Assembly: GCA_046328995.1 (NCBI GenBank)
Contig: JAXLVN010000001.1
Span: 1,178,001 to 1,242,000 of the forward strand
Length of the DNA: 64,000 nt
DNA from: JADJXV01 sp046328995
Lineage (GTDB): Bacteria; Bacteroidota; Ignavibacteria; Kapaibacteriales; UBA961
Direction: 5' to 3'
Of this stretch, positions 44,180 to 52,328 are shown piece by piece. A model generated the notes under the pieces. That model was not told where the DNA came from. It searched no databases and worked only from the letters and a program-made list of their open reading frames with translations. A program made the translations under genes and the position numbers. Positions within the stretch are counted from its first letter, which is position 1. The number at the start of each line of letters is the position of its first letter.

Positions 44180-44854
44180 TCACGACGGAAGCTTCCCGTA
44201 CATCGGAAGGACGGCGCCGCTGATTCCCCTGCTGCTTTCCGAACACAGCCCAAAGACCGCAGCAGCAATTTCCTCCGGCGGGGTCCATGCCTTTTCTTCC
44301 CCGTTTTCCGCCCATTCGAGATTTGCTTTGGTGAGAATAATCCCCGGTACTATCACATTTGCCCGCACTCCCCGACTCTTCCCCTCTTCGGCAGCCGTCA
44401 GAGTGAGTGCAATTGCCGCGGCCTTGGCTGCTGCATAGCATGATTTGTTCACCTCAGGATGAATCGCAGCTTTGGCGCCGATCGTAACAATTGCTCCTCC
44501 CTCAGGCAACGTACGTAATGCCTGCCGGAGCACGAGAAACGTCGTGCGTGTATTGAGCGCCATCATTGATTCAAAGACATCAATACTCGTGTCGGCTAGC
44601 AGTGCTCCGGGAGAAATTCCACCGACCAAATGCACAACGGCATGTATCTCTCCTGCCTCGGCAAAGAGCACTTCCACCTCTTGTTCCTTGGAAAGATTCC
44701 CTATTGAATACGACAGACGGTCATGCGCCGGCAGGCGGGACGCTTCCCCGTCACTCATACAGGCAGCATGGACATGCCAGCCCTGAGTAAGAAAATAGTC
44801 CGTGACAATTGCACCAAGATTCCCGGCAGCGCCGGTGAGAAGAAGGGTAGGCAT
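44180..44854 (-). CDS. Short-chain dehydrogenase/reductase
   Basis: The ATG at 44854 puts the cofactor motif at the N-terminus (MPTLLLTGAAGNLGAIVTDYF); a GTG at 44878 is less likely. The 224-residue protein has the SDR pattern TGxxGxLG, VHLVGGISPGALL, and the catalytic pair in SCYAAAKAAAIALTL (Y-x3-K), with TIGAKAA providing the upstream region. It is a typical NAD(P)-dependent oxidoreductase; the substrate is unknown. It lies on the edge of the third accessory region. Confidence 0.87.
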   Translation of the reverse strand: MPTLLLTGAAGNLGAIVTDYFLTQGWHVHAACMSDGEASRLPAHDRLSYSIGNLSKEQEVEVLFAEAGEIHAVVHLVGGISPGALLADTSIDVFESMMALNTRTTFLVLRQALRTLPEGGAIVTIGAKAAIHPEVNKSCYAAAKAAAIALTLTAAEEGKSRGVRANVIVPGIILTKANLEWAENGEEKAWTPPEEIAAAVFGLCSESSRGISGAVLPMYGKLPS

Positions 44855-45047
44855 GAGGATAGCTGTAAAGTGGAACACAATATTCGCCGCAACTTAACGA
44901 ATTTTCCCTTGCCGGACAATCAGCGGGAGGATTGCAGGCGAACAGTGCACGCATGGAGCCGGGGGGGTGTCTTCGATACCCACGTGCAACCATAATAGTA
45001 ATTTTGCACTGAATGGTATCTTGTATTTCTTGGGGTACAAACACATA
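44855..45047. other. Gap before the palindrome array
   Basis: No gene is recognised. The stretch includes a run of G (GGAGCCGGGGGGGTGTC) near 44957-44973. Confidence 0.4.
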
Positions 45048-45259
45048 GGAGACGCAATATTTTGCGTCTCTATATAGGTTTTCGTATTCCCGTCCGGTCG
45101 GGTGTTTCCAACCGAACGGACGGGATAGTACACACGGTGTAGAGACGCAAAATTTTGCGTCTCTACGTAGGTTTTCGTGATCCAGTCCGGTCGGGTGTTA
45201 CCTACCAAACAGACGAGATAGTGCGCACGGTGTAGAGACGCAATATTTTGCGTCTCTAC
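45048..45259. repeat. Three GAGACGCAAAATTTTGCGTCTC-type palindromes, period ~93 bp
   Basis: Palindrome arms GTAGAGACGCAA/TTGCGTCTCTAC sit at ~45048-45072 (one arm shortened), 45139-45166 and 45232-45259. The linkers share GGTTTTCGT...CCGGTCGGGTGTT and GATAGTACACACGG-like sequence, so whole ~93-bp units were duplicated. The linkers also contain family 1-like CCGTCCGGTCGGG ends. Confidence 0.9.
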
Positions 45260-45290
45260 GTAGGTTTTCGTGTTCTGGAAACTAGCTTTC

Positions 45291-45607
45291 TTCCCTTCCT
45301 GTCGCTAGTTACAACCGCCCACCAACACATACCTATATGAAACACCCCGCTCATCCGAGCCTCGGATACGACGTTACTTCCTATTCCAACTATAATTTAC
45401 AAAATCTCAGCAGTATGCGATAGCTGTACAGTATCAAGCAGTGGATGATGTATTCATACAGGATGTTTTAGCGGCAAGTGTGGGAGGGTGGTTGGAACTA
45501 CTAACAGGAGAGGATACTTCACCCTGTAGAGCAGCGGTTATCACGATCAGGCAGGCGTTTCAGCGGTATGTGTTTACGACCAGTTGAGCAAATGAGCAGA
45601 CTGGAAA
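45291..45607 (+). repeat. Family 1 repeat, long form (317 bp)
   Basis: TTCCCTTCCTGTCGC...CAACACATACCT, with a mini-ORF opening at about 45338 (MKHPAHPSLGYD...) and a long middle insertion (GGATACTTCACCCTGTAGAG). It ends GACCAGTTGAGCA...CAGACTGGAAA one base before the next gene's stop. Confidence 0.88.
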
Positions 45608-45608
45608 T

Positions 45609-46247
45609 TTAGGGGCGTTTAGCAGAGACAAGAGGAAACAATAGTTTAAAATAAGTATTATCCATATTTTCGATACGTATCTCCTCGCTAGAAGATTGTC
45701 GATATAATATTCTTCCCTTAATTAAACACAATATAAATTTACGGGGTATTATCTCCACTAACTCCCAACCGTTAGTTTTTTCTTTTGGTTCAAATTTAGT
45801 GCTGTCATATTTAACATAAACTGGATTCCATGAATTTGTTTCATTTAATAAAAAATCTTTGTAGCTTGAATCTTGTAATAGGTGTGGAGATATGAATGTT
45901 GGGTAAGAAAGTATTAAACTTCTAAATGTAATTGGATGAAAAAAAACAGCTCCATCTCTTGAACATAAAAAATCTTTAAAACTGAATGATGTGTCGTTCG
46001 GTATAGACTCTAAATACTTTTTTGAAACAAGCAAAGAATTAACATGATTCTTCTTTAATTGTGGAGGATTAGCCTCACGAAATTTAACTAATACAGGATC
46101 ATTAATCTCGATAATATCGAGGACAAGGACTTCTTCCTTCATAAAAGAGTTGTATTTGGCATGCTCTTTTTTTGCAGCATTTTGGGCTAAACATGAGATA
46201 GTCATTGTAATAACTATCGATATTAGAACGAGATACTTAATATTCAT
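45609..46247 (-). CDS. Hypothetical exported protein
   Basis: The ATG at 46247 begins a signal peptide (MNIKYLVLISIVITMTISCLAQ); 212 residues. The body (YNSFMKEEVLVLDIIEINDPVLVKFREANPPQLKKNHVNSLLVSKKYLESIPND...NSWNPVYVKYD) shows no known domain. The gene is AT-rich. Its stop is one base from the long family 1 repeat at 45291-45607, and its start is 44 bp from the next copy. Confidence 0.68.
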   Translation of the reverse strand: MNIKYLVLISIVITMTISCLAQNAAKKEHAKYNSFMKEEVLVLDIIEINDPVLVKFREANPPQLKKNHVNSLLVSKKYLESIPNDTSFSFKDFLCSRDGAVFFHPITFRSLILSYPTFISPHLLQDSSYKDFLLNETNSWNPVYVKYDSTKFEPKEKTNGWELVEIIPRKFILCLIKGRILYRQSSSEEIRIENMDNTYFKLLFPLVSAKRP

Positions 46248-46291
46248 AACGCAGTACAATTTTATTTAAATTTTGACAGATTTCCAGTTAT

Positions 46292-46607
46292 TTCCCTTCC
46301 GGTCGATTGTTACAACCGCCCACCAACACATACCAATGAAACACCCCGCTCATCCGTACCTCGGATACGTCGTTACTTCCTCTACCACCTACAATTTACA
46401 AAATCTCAGCAGTATGCGATAGCTGTACACTCTCAAGCAGTGGGTGATGTATTCATACAGGATGTTTGAGCGGCAAGTGTGGATGGGTGGTTGGAACTAC
46501 TAACAGGAGAGGATACTTCACCCTGTAGAGCAGCGATAATCACTATCAGGCAGGCGTTTCAGCGGCAAGAGTTGACGACCAGTTGAGCAACTGAGCAGAC
46601 TGGTAAT
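46292..46607 (+). repeat. Family 1 repeat, long form (316 bp)
   Basis: Very similar to 45291-45607 and in the same orientation, so the gene between them is flanked by long direct repeats. It ends 10 bp before the next stop codon. Confidence 0.9.
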
Positions 46608-46617
46608 TGTTGAGACT

Positions 46618-47091
46618 CTATTTTTTTCTATTAGCTATTAAATATTTTAAAGCTCGATAACAATAGAACGTGAACCATAATGCAAACAATTCACAAATAG
46701 CATACAAGTAAACACTCTTATAGCTCGGATGTTTAACTTCTGGCGAATAAACTTGATACATTCCAGAAACATACAAAATTTCAATTTCTTGTCTCGGAAT
46801 CAAAGATCGAGAATATATTAATTCTTCATTTTGAATTACACCCTCGGTTGGCAATCCTGTGGTATAATCATTATATTCAACAAAAATCTTACTCGATTTA
46901 CCATCTTTTTCTACTCTACGAACAGTTGCATTTGTATTCCTGCACGTTGAAGCAAATTGAAAGTCCTGAAATCCCCTCCATGGTATCCAAATATCCAAAA
47001 GGATTATTATGATAAATAGGAAAAGGTATGGTTGAAACTTATGTGAATCATACTTTTTAATCACAGACCCATTTTTGTTGATCATTTCCAT
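46618..47091 (-). CDS. Membrane protein with a DUF3592-like middle
   Basis: The 157-residue protein has two hydrophobic segments: FQPYLFLFIIIILLDIWIPW (~19-38) and SVYLYAICELFALWFTFYCYRAL (~125-147). Between them lies a soluble loop TNATVRRVEKDGKSSKIFVEYNDYTTGLPTEGVIQNEELIYSRSLIPRQEIEILYVSGMYQVYSP, similar in layout to DUF3592. Function unknown. AT-rich. It lies tightly between family 1 repeats (10 bp after the stop, ~55 bp before the start). Confidence 0.65.
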   Translation of the reverse strand: MEMINKNGSVIKKYDSHKFQPYLFLFIIIILLDIWIPWRGFQDFQFASTCRNTNATVRRVEKDGKSSKIFVEYNDYTTGLPTEGVIQNEELIYSRSLIPRQEIEILYVSGMYQVYSPEVKHPSYKSVYLYAICELFALWFTFYCYRALKYLIANRKK

Positions 47092-47146
47092 AGAATTACT
47101 TTGGATTATTATTGGTATAATTAGCAGTTAACGCATTTTGAACACT

Positions 47147-47279
47147 TTCCCGTCAGGTCGGTTGGAAATACCAACAGAACTGGATACTTCACCCCGCAAA
47201 ACAGCGATTATCACTATCAGGCAAACGTTTCAGCGGCGAGTGTTGACGACCAGTTGTAGTAACTGGTTGGACGGGAAAT
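47147..47279 (+). repeat. Family 1 repeat, internally shortened (133 bp)
   Basis: TTCCCGTCAGGTCGGTTGGA, then GGATACTTCACCCCGCAAAA (middle part of the long form), ending CAGTTGTAGTAACTGGTTGG. It fuses directly to the family 2 element that follows. Confidence 0.8.
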
Positions 47280-47402
47280 GTCTGAATCAGGATTTACAGG
47301 ATTTGAAGATGAAGAGGATTCAAGAGAAATAGAGAATGAGAGCGGAAACATATCACAATAGTATCCTGAAAATCCTACAATCCTGATAATCTTGATTCAG
47401 AC
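47280..47402. repeat. Family 2 repeat (TCTGAATCAGG ... CCTGATTCAGA)
   Basis: GTCTGAATCAGGATTTACAG ... ATCTTGATTCAGAC: about 123 bp with inverted ends, a GGATTCAAGAGAAATAGAG core, and a right half built of AATCCTACAATCCTGA words. Confidence 0.9.
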
Positions 47403-47504
47403 AGTTAGTATCGTATAATCCTACGAATCTTACTTCAGGCAGTTAGGGGAAATTCCAGTCCGACCAGTTGTAGCACTGGTCGGACTGGAAATATATTTCT
47501 AACT
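47403..47504. repeat. Family 1 hairpin end (47453-47490) with diverged family 2 words
   Basis: TTCCAGTCCGACCAGTTG pairs with CACTGGTCGGACTGGAA. It lies 14 bp after the next gene's stop and could end that transcript. Confidence 0.75.
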
Positions 47505-47879
47505 CTATACTGTATATTTACTTATTAACTCATATTTTAATTCTTTACATTTTATCATAAAGTCAGATTTATCATTTTCTTTTAGTTCTTCGAAATAAAT
47601 TAGCGGAAAGAAATCAACTGTTATAACGCCATTTTCCTTTTTCAGTAGAGCAGAGTTTATCTCAGTACTGCAAGAGTTTTCAATTTCTACAAATTGAAAA
47701 TGAATAACATCCATAAATATTAATTTTATAACATTCCACTCACAGTTGTTTTGAAAATCCATACAATGTACAATTAAATTAATCTCTCGTTTAAGGTTAT
47801 TATAATCAAATTTATAACTAAACTCTGATATTGAACCATCAGGAAATTTTTCGTACTTATTGATAATTTCATCAATCAT
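47505..47879 (-). CDS. Hypothetical small acidic protein
   Basis: The 124-residue cytosolic protein is AT-rich and acidic: MIDEIINKYEKFPDGSISEF, then LKREINLIVHCMDFQNNCEWNVIKLIFMDVIHFQFVEI...NGVITVDFFPLIYFEEL. The alternating strands and the 'H-C-x-D-F' segment recall immunity-type proteins, but no family can be named. It lies between a hairpin (14 bp after the stop) and a family 1 left end (25 bp before the start). Confidence 0.62.
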   Translation of the reverse strand: MIDEIINKYEKFPDGSISEFSYKFDYNNLKREINLIVHCMDFQNNCEWNVIKLIFMDVIHFQFVEIENSCSTEINSALLKKENGVITVDFFPLIYFEELKENDKSDFMIKCKELKYELISKYTV

Positions 47880-47904
47880 TATTTTTTATCCTTTAAATAT
47901 TAAA

Positions 47905-47990
47905 TTTCAGACCAACCAGTTGTTCCCAACCTGTCGTAAAGACCTACCGATGAAACGCCCTACTCGCCCGTACACTGTGTAAGCATCTCA
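47905..47990 (+). repeat. Family 1 repeat, left half only
   Basis: ACCAACCAGTTGTTCCCAAC then a mini-ORF at 47950-47982 (MKRPTRPYTV-stop). The right half is missing or replaced by the palindromes at 48001-48132. Confidence 0.7.
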
Positions 47991-48000
47991 ACGTAAACAT

Positions 48001-48132
48001 ACGACCCCGCTGGGGTCGTACCTTCTTTGATATACAACGTGCTACAAACATTCAGTCCCGCTGGGATTGGGTTAGTGTTTATCGCTGCTAAGGTGCAACT
48101 TGCTATAAACGTTCAATCCCGCTGGGATTGGG
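48001..48132. repeat. GACCCCGCTGGGGTC and two CCCGCTGGGATTGGG repeats
   Basis: ACGACCCCGCTGGGGTCGT (48001-48019) is a perfect palindrome. TCAGTCCCGCTGGGATTGGG (~48052) and TCAATCCCGCTGGGATTGGG (~48111) form a 59-bp-spaced pair with similar linkers (GCTACAAACAT/GCTATAAACGT). A weak family 1-like end follows to ~48190. Confidence 0.75.
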
Positions 48133-48208
48133 TACTGTGTTTCTCGTTGTATCAGTCTGTCCAGTAGTTTTCTTCTGGTCGAACAGAATATCTCCTTCAC
48201 CTCCCACC

Positions 48209-48871
48209 TCACTCCTTCGCAAGTGCCTTTATATCCTTCACTTCAAGAATTTGCTTATTATATCCTTTCGTCACTGAATGTATCATGGCGAGACCTAAAT
48301 CTTTGAGGGTGGACACTTGATTCGGTGCAATGAGCTTGAGCAATGGGTAGAGCCAGGTGATGTATTTATAGTACGAGAGCGTATTGCGGAGTCCGGGTGT
48401 GGGGTGCATGTATCCGGGACGGAAATTATAGACCTTTTTAAAGGGTAATTTCATTAAGTCATTCTCGGTCTTGCCTTTGACGCGCGCCCACATTGACTTC
48501 CCTTTTTCGGTGCTGTCGGTACTTGCGCCGGAAATATATCCAAATGTCATCTCAGGATTACGTTCGCTCAGCGTGCGGGCGACATTCATGGTAAGAGTAT
48601 AGGTGAGCTTAACATATTCCTCTTCCGTCATACCAATCGACGACACGCCGAGACAGAAAAAACAGGCATTATACCCGCTCAATTTATCTGCTATCGGTGA
48701 AAGATCGAGAAAGTTCGCATGGATAATCTCTCGCAGCTTCGGATGCGTGATACCGCATGGCTTTCTGCCAAGCACGAGCACGCTTTCGCAATCGGGATGA
48801 TGTAAACATTCATGGAGCACGCCTTCGCCTACCATGCCCGTGGCACCGGTTAGTATTGCTTTTATTTTCAT
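48209..48871 (-). CDS. NAD(P)-binding Rossmann protein (atypical SDR)
   Basis: The ATG at 48871 gives 220 residues starting with the cofactor motif (MKIKAILTGATGMVGEGVLHECL; TGxxGxxG). It goes on with VLVLGRKP, YNACFFCLGVSSIGMTEEEYVKLTY and FGYISGASTDSTEKGKSMWARVKGKTENDLMKL, where Y/K are altered from the classic SDR pair. It resembles epimerase-like or HTATIP2-like NAD(P)-binding proteins. Its higher GC sets it apart from the AT-rich cassettes around it. The substrate is unknown. Confidence 0.82.
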   Translation of the reverse strand: MKIKAILTGATGMVGEGVLHECLHHPDCESVLVLGRKPCGITHPKLREIIHANFLDLSPIADKLSGYNACFFCLGVSSIGMTEEEYVKLTYTLTMNVARTLSERNPEMTFGYISGASTDSTEKGKSMWARVKGKTENDLMKLPFKKVYNFRPGYMHPTPGLRNTLSYYKYITWLYPLLKLIAPNQVSTLKDLGLAMIHSVTKGYNKQILEVKDIKALAKE

Positions 48872-48952
48872 AGGGTTATTGAGGGATTTGATTATAAAAC
48901 TGGAATTATTATTCAATGTATAAGTGTAGCAATCATAGTTTGATTCACCAGC

Positions 48953-49061
48953 GTAGGGGCAATCCCTTGCGGTTGCCCTCTTTATATACCATTAAAACGA
49001 ATCGATTTCCATCGCGCGCTGTCGTGCAGGACATGGGGCAACCGCAAGGGTTTGCCCCTAC
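48953..49061. repeat. Inverted GTAGGGGCAA...CCTTGCGGTTGCC pair
   Basis: GTAGGGGCAATCCCTTGCGG (48953 on) is inverted at about 49037-49061 (GCAACCGCAAGGGTTTGCCC + CTAC), about 60 bp apart. The whole could fold into one long hairpin or be two inverted copies of one palindromic element. Confidence 0.8.
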
Positions 49062-49067
49062 AATGGA

Positions 49068-49106
49068 TTCAGTCCGACCAGTTCTTTCAACTGGTCGGTC
49101 GGGAAT
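49068..49106. repeat. Family 1 hairpin end
   Basis: TTCAGTCCGACCAGTTC ... ACTGGTCGGTCGGGAA: short hairpin-only copy. Confidence 0.75.
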
Positions 49107-49254
49107 CTTCATCAGCTACCACTATTTTTAACGCAAAGCACGCAGAGGTTGCGCAAAGGTCGCAGAGAAGAATGGGTACTGTCATAGTCAGATTGGATAT
49201 TTCTCCCTGAGCGAACCTGATAATAATCGTGCCGGTTCGACCGGTCAGAAAAAT
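49107..49254. repeat. Gap with ACGCAAAG-type repeat
   Basis: AACGCAAAGCACGCAGAGG then GCGCAAAGGTCGCAGAGAAG (about 49131-49172), a short repetitive motif common in intergenic DNA. CCGGTTCGACCGGTC near 49231-49245 is a diverged hairpin close to the next stop. Confidence 0.55.
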
Positions 49255-50190
49255 TCATTCTCCATCCAACAAAATATACTGAAAACAATCAGTTAAAATA
49301 AAGGGATGAAACCATGCAATCACAAGCTCTTTATCGCTAATTTCGACGCCTGATAAGCCTCTGTAAAGGTTAATATCACTGAATACTTTTGTTCGTCGTT
49401 CTGGAATACAAGTCTCCGAATTCAGCGTTAAACTATCTTCCTTACTACATTCTATCCGCAGGTCAAAATTGAAACCAGATTTCTTTAAGAGATCATAGCC
49501 ACATATATCCTTATACCCGGGTTCCCTATTGAAAAATATATACCTCTTACCAATAAATGATACAAGACGCCAAATATCTTCTACGGTGTAATAATCGAGA
49601 TTTTTTTCTGCTATTGTTCGTATTTTTTTGAGGATACGGTCAACTTCTACCTTGCGATTGGATTGTATCATCCCAACTTTGATGAACCAATCAGGAAAAC
49701 TTTTCACATTGAAGCTATCTATCACCCTTAAATTTGTATCCAGTGCATAAGCTAACGGCTGAAATGGATAACTAGGATAAGGTGCTTGCCAAAAATAAAT
49801 TCGCTTTCTTCTTTCATTATAATAAAGGTGAGTAGGAAATCCCCAAGGGTTTTTTGCTGATCGTAGAACTGTACCGTTAAGAGAAATTATGGAGAGAGCA
49901 CTTTCTAATAGAGAGTCCGAGGATGCTACTACAATACCTTGATTGGGTATGTATGCTACTGCTGAAGGAGGATGAAACATAGGGAATAAACTCTGTGACT
50001 TAGCAGATTGTACGCTGGGTTGATATGGTGTGCAGTCATATTTTTTTAAATAAACTATACGGCATGTACCTGTTTTCTTTTCAAGAGTAGTATGTTCAGC
50101 AGATACAACTGTTGAGTATATCAGGATGAATAGTCCTATAAACAAGAAAGGCATTAGGATGATATGTACGGTAGATACGTTCTTTTTCAT
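49255..50190 (-). CDS. Hypothetical exported or membrane-anchored protein
   Basis: The 311-residue protein has an N-terminal hydrophobic segment (VHIILMPFLFIGLFILIYSTVVSA), which may be a signal peptide or anchor. GGAG lies about 6 bp before the ATG. The body includes SAVAYIPNQGIVVASSDSLLESALSIISLNGTVL and LYYNERRKRIYFWQAPYP, with a blade-like pattern that hints at a small propeller, but no family is certain. Flanked by repeats on both sides. Confidence 0.65.
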   Translation of the reverse strand: MKKNVSTVHIILMPFLFIGLFILIYSTVVSAEHTTLEKKTGTCRIVYLKKYDCTPYQPSVQSAKSQSLFPMFHPPSAVAYIPNQGIVVASSDSLLESALSIISLNGTVLRSAKNPWGFPTHLYYNERRKRIYFWQAPYPSYPFQPLAYALDTNLRVIDSFNVKSFPDWFIKVGMIQSNRKVEVDRILKKIRTIAEKNLDYYTVEDIWRLVSFIGKRYIFFNREPGYKDICGYDLLKKSGFNFDLRIECSKEDSLTLNSETCIPERRTKVFSDINLYRGLSGVEISDKELVIAWFHPFILTDCFQYILLDGE

Positions 50191-50217
50191 TTTTTCTCCG
50201 GTTCTGTCGCAGTTTTT

Positions 50218-50400
50218 TCAGTCCGACCAGTTGTTTCAACGGGACGGACTGAACATCATCTTACTAATCACAACAATCACATACATCACAGTTCAGACAT
50301 AAGGTCACGTTCGTCTGTACTGCCGGTAAGTGTTAACTACAACTATCAACTACATTGTATAAAAGCTCTCGTACATTCGATACCTTGAGCGGACGGGAAA
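50218..50400 (+). repeat. Family 1 repeat variant (183 bp)
   Basis: TTCAGTCCGACCAGTTGTTTC...TTCGATACCTTGAGCGGACG. A segment ATCACATACATCACAGTTCA replaces the usual left body, and the mini-ORF ATG is lost. It fuses to family 2 at 50402. Confidence 0.8.
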
Positions 50401-50401
50401 T

Positions 50402-50524
50402 GTCTGAATCAGGATTTACAGGATTTGAAGATGTAGAGGATTCAAGAGAAATAGAGAAAGAGAGCGGAAACATCTCACAATAGTATCCTGATAATCCTAC
50501 AATCCTGAAAATCCTGATTCAGAC
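50402..50524. repeat. Family 2 repeat (123 bp)
   Basis: GTCTGAATCAGGATTTACAG ... GATTCAGAC. Confidence 0.9.
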
Positions 50525-50550
50525 AGTAAGGGAATTTGTCTGAATCAGGA

Positions 50551-50808
50551 TTCCAGTCCGACCAGTTGTAGCAGCTGGTCGGACTGAACATCATCATACT
50601 AATCACAATAATCACATACATCACAGTTCAGACATAAGGTCACGCTCGTCTGTACTGCCGGTAAGTGTTAACTACAACTATCAACTACATTGTATAAAAG
50701 CTCTCGTACATTCGATACCTTCTCCCAAAGCAGCGGCTATTACTATCATGCATTACGTTTCAGCGGTATGTGTTGACGACCAGTTGAAACAACCAATAGA
50801 ACAGTAAT
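50551..50808 (+). repeat. Family 1 repeat variant (258 bp)
   Basis: Starts with a near-perfect hairpin TTCCAGTCCGACCAGTTG-TAG-CAGCTGGTCGGACTGAA and ends GTGTTGACGACCAGTTGAAA. It is preceded by a 15-bp stump of family 2 (GTCTGAATCAGGATT). Confidence 0.82.
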
Positions 50809-50989
50809 CTTAGACCTCAGAGAGGTCGAATATTTGTAGAAAGGTGTAGCCCCTAGAAATCACGACCTCAGAGAGGTCGAACGTTTGTTTTGGTGATGCT
50901 TACACTCGGTGCGGATGCGCAGTTTGATTCAGTAACAAGTGTTAAAAGTCAGTTATGGGGTACAGTCCGGACTAGCACTACTTTTACGT
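50809..50989. repeat. Two GACCTCAGAGAGGTC palindromes
   Basis: AGACCTCAGAGAGGTCGAA (~50814) and ACGACCTCAGAGAGGTCGAA (~50863) are variants of the GACCTCGCTGAGGTC class, 49 bp apart. No gene is seen here. Confidence 0.7.
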
Positions 50990-51574
50990 TTACTTTCCAA
51001 CTATTCTTCCTTTTGACACGAAGGTGGTATCATATTGGCCTGTGTAGTCATGCCAGGTACGATAAAACCCATTACCATTTTGTAATTTACTCATATTCCA
51101 TGCTTTCCCTTCTTTATCATATTCGGCGACAAGAGAATCGAGCCCCTTGTTCTTTTTTACATTTATAATAGATTGCTTTATACCATTGGGGTATAATCGC
51201 ATATAGTACCAGTTGGTAGGATCATCATAGGAATAAAAAATGTCCTCAACAGCTCCTTTTATTGCTTCAAATTGGATATAACCGTATTTTTTATTCAGCG
51301 TATCGCCTGCAAAAGTAAAAGACTTTACTTTTCCCGACTGAATACGCAATTGCATGATTTTCTTACGTGTACCGCCTCCGATATCTAAATATCCTTCAAA
51401 CATCATATTTTGAGGATCCGCGGAATCATCTAATCTATCAACTATGATATTATATGATGGAGCGGAATCTTGGTGATTTGCGCCATTCTTCTCGGCTTGG
51501 CAACTAATGAACAAAATACTAAACATGCATATTCTGAAAACAGTCGTGAATGTTCTTTTAGAATTAATCATCAT
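50990..51574 (-). CDS. Hypothetical lipoprotein
   Basis: The start is ATG at 51574 or 51571 (M)MINSKRTFTTVFRICMFSILFISCQAEK, with lipobox LFISC. The frame is open for 91 more codons upstream, but these read through a family 1 and a family 2 repeat and are rejected. The mature part (~165 residues) is beta-rich: MFEGYLDIGGGTRKKIMQLRIQSGKVKSFTFAG, YYMRLYPNGIKQSIINVKKNKGLDSLVAEYDKEGKAWN. The last part weakly resembles MORN/YwqK-type repeats. Function unknown. Confidence 0.68.
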   Translation of the reverse strand: MMINSKRTFTTVFRICMFSILFISCQAEKNGANHQDSAPSYNIIVDRLDDSADPQNMMFEGYLDIGGGTRKKIMQLRIQSGKVKSFTFAGDTLNKKYGYIQFEAIKGAVEDIFYSYDDPTNWYYMRLYPNGIKQSIINVKKNKGLDSLVAEYDKEGKAWNMSKLQNGNGFYRTWHDYTGQYDTTFVSKGRIVGK

Positions 51575-51626
51575 AATAATATTGATGTTAGTAAAAATCG
51601 AATTATAGTATATAGTTCCAAAATGA

Positions 51627-51775
51627 TTCCAGTCCGACCAGTTTCTACAACTGGTCGTTAACACATACCTATGAAGCGTCGCGCTCGTCTGTACTGTGTG
51701 TAAGTGTGTAATTTCTATTTCAACTACATTGTATAAAAGCTCTCGTACGTTCGATACCTTGAGCGGACGGGAAAT
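51627..51775 (+). repeat. Family 1 repeat, short form (149 bp)
   Basis: TTCCAGTCCGACCAGTTTCT ... mini-ORF at 51671-51703 (MKRRARLYCV-stop) ... TTCGATACCTTGAGCGGACG. Copies at 53393 and 55697 have the same length (149 bp) and structure. Confidence 0.88.
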
Positions 51776-51966
51776 GTCTGAATCAGGATTTACAGGATTT
51801 GATGATGAAGAGGATTCAAGAGAAATAGAGAATGAGAGCGGAAACATCTCACAATAGTATCCTGATAATCCTACAATCCTGAAAATCCTACAATCCTGAA
51901 AATCCTACAATCCTGAAAATCATACAATCCTGATAATCCTATAATCCTGATAATCCTGATTCAGAC
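51776..51966. repeat. Family 2 repeat with expanded right half (191 bp)
   Basis: The words AATCCTACAATCCTGAA are repeated more often than in the 123-bp copies, which suggests slippage. It is fused to the family 1 end. Confidence 0.9.
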
Positions 51967-51979
51967 AGTAAGGGTATTT

Positions 51980-52119
51980 GTCTGAATCTGGATTTACAGG
52001 ATTTAAAGATGAAGAGGATTCAAGAGAAATAGAGAATGAGAGCGGAAACATCTCTCAATAGTATCCTGATAATCCTATAATCCTGATAATCCTATAATCC
52101 TGATAATCCTGATTCAGAC
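51980..52119. repeat. Family 2 repeat
   Basis: GTCTGAATCTGGATTTACAG ... CCTGATTCAGAC; tandem with its neighbours. Confidence 0.9.
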
Positions 52120-52132
52120 AGTAAGGGAATTT

Positions 52133-52255
52133 GTCTGAATCTGGATTTACAGGATTTAAAGATGAAGAGGATTCAAGAGAAATAGAGAATGAGAGCGGAA
52201 ACATCTCACAATAGTATCCTGATAATCCTACAATCCTGAAAATCCTGATTCAGAC
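52133..52255. repeat. Family 2 repeat (123 bp)
   Basis: Third tandem copy; the linker between copies is AGTAAGGGAATTT. Confidence 0.9.
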
Positions 52256-52281
52256 AGTAAGGGTATTTGTCTGAATCAGGA

Positions 52282-52320
52282 TTCCAGTCCGACCAGTTGT
52301 AGCAACTGGTCGGACTGGAA
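52282..52320. repeat. Perfect family 1 hairpin
   Basis: TTCCAGTCCGACCAGTTG-TAG-CAACTGGTCGGACTGGAA: an 18-bp perfect stem with a 3-nt loop, 8 bp after the next gene's stop. It follows a 15-bp family 2 stump. It could act as a terminator or transcript stabiliser. Confidence 0.93.
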
Positions 52321-52328
52321 TCGCACCC

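Noticed and set aside
51575..51847. 91-codon N-terminal extension of the lipoprotein gene at 50990
   Set aside because: It reads through a family 1 and a family 2 repeat; the same peptide appears at 53356-53613 without any gene attached. A lipoprotein signal begins at 51574.
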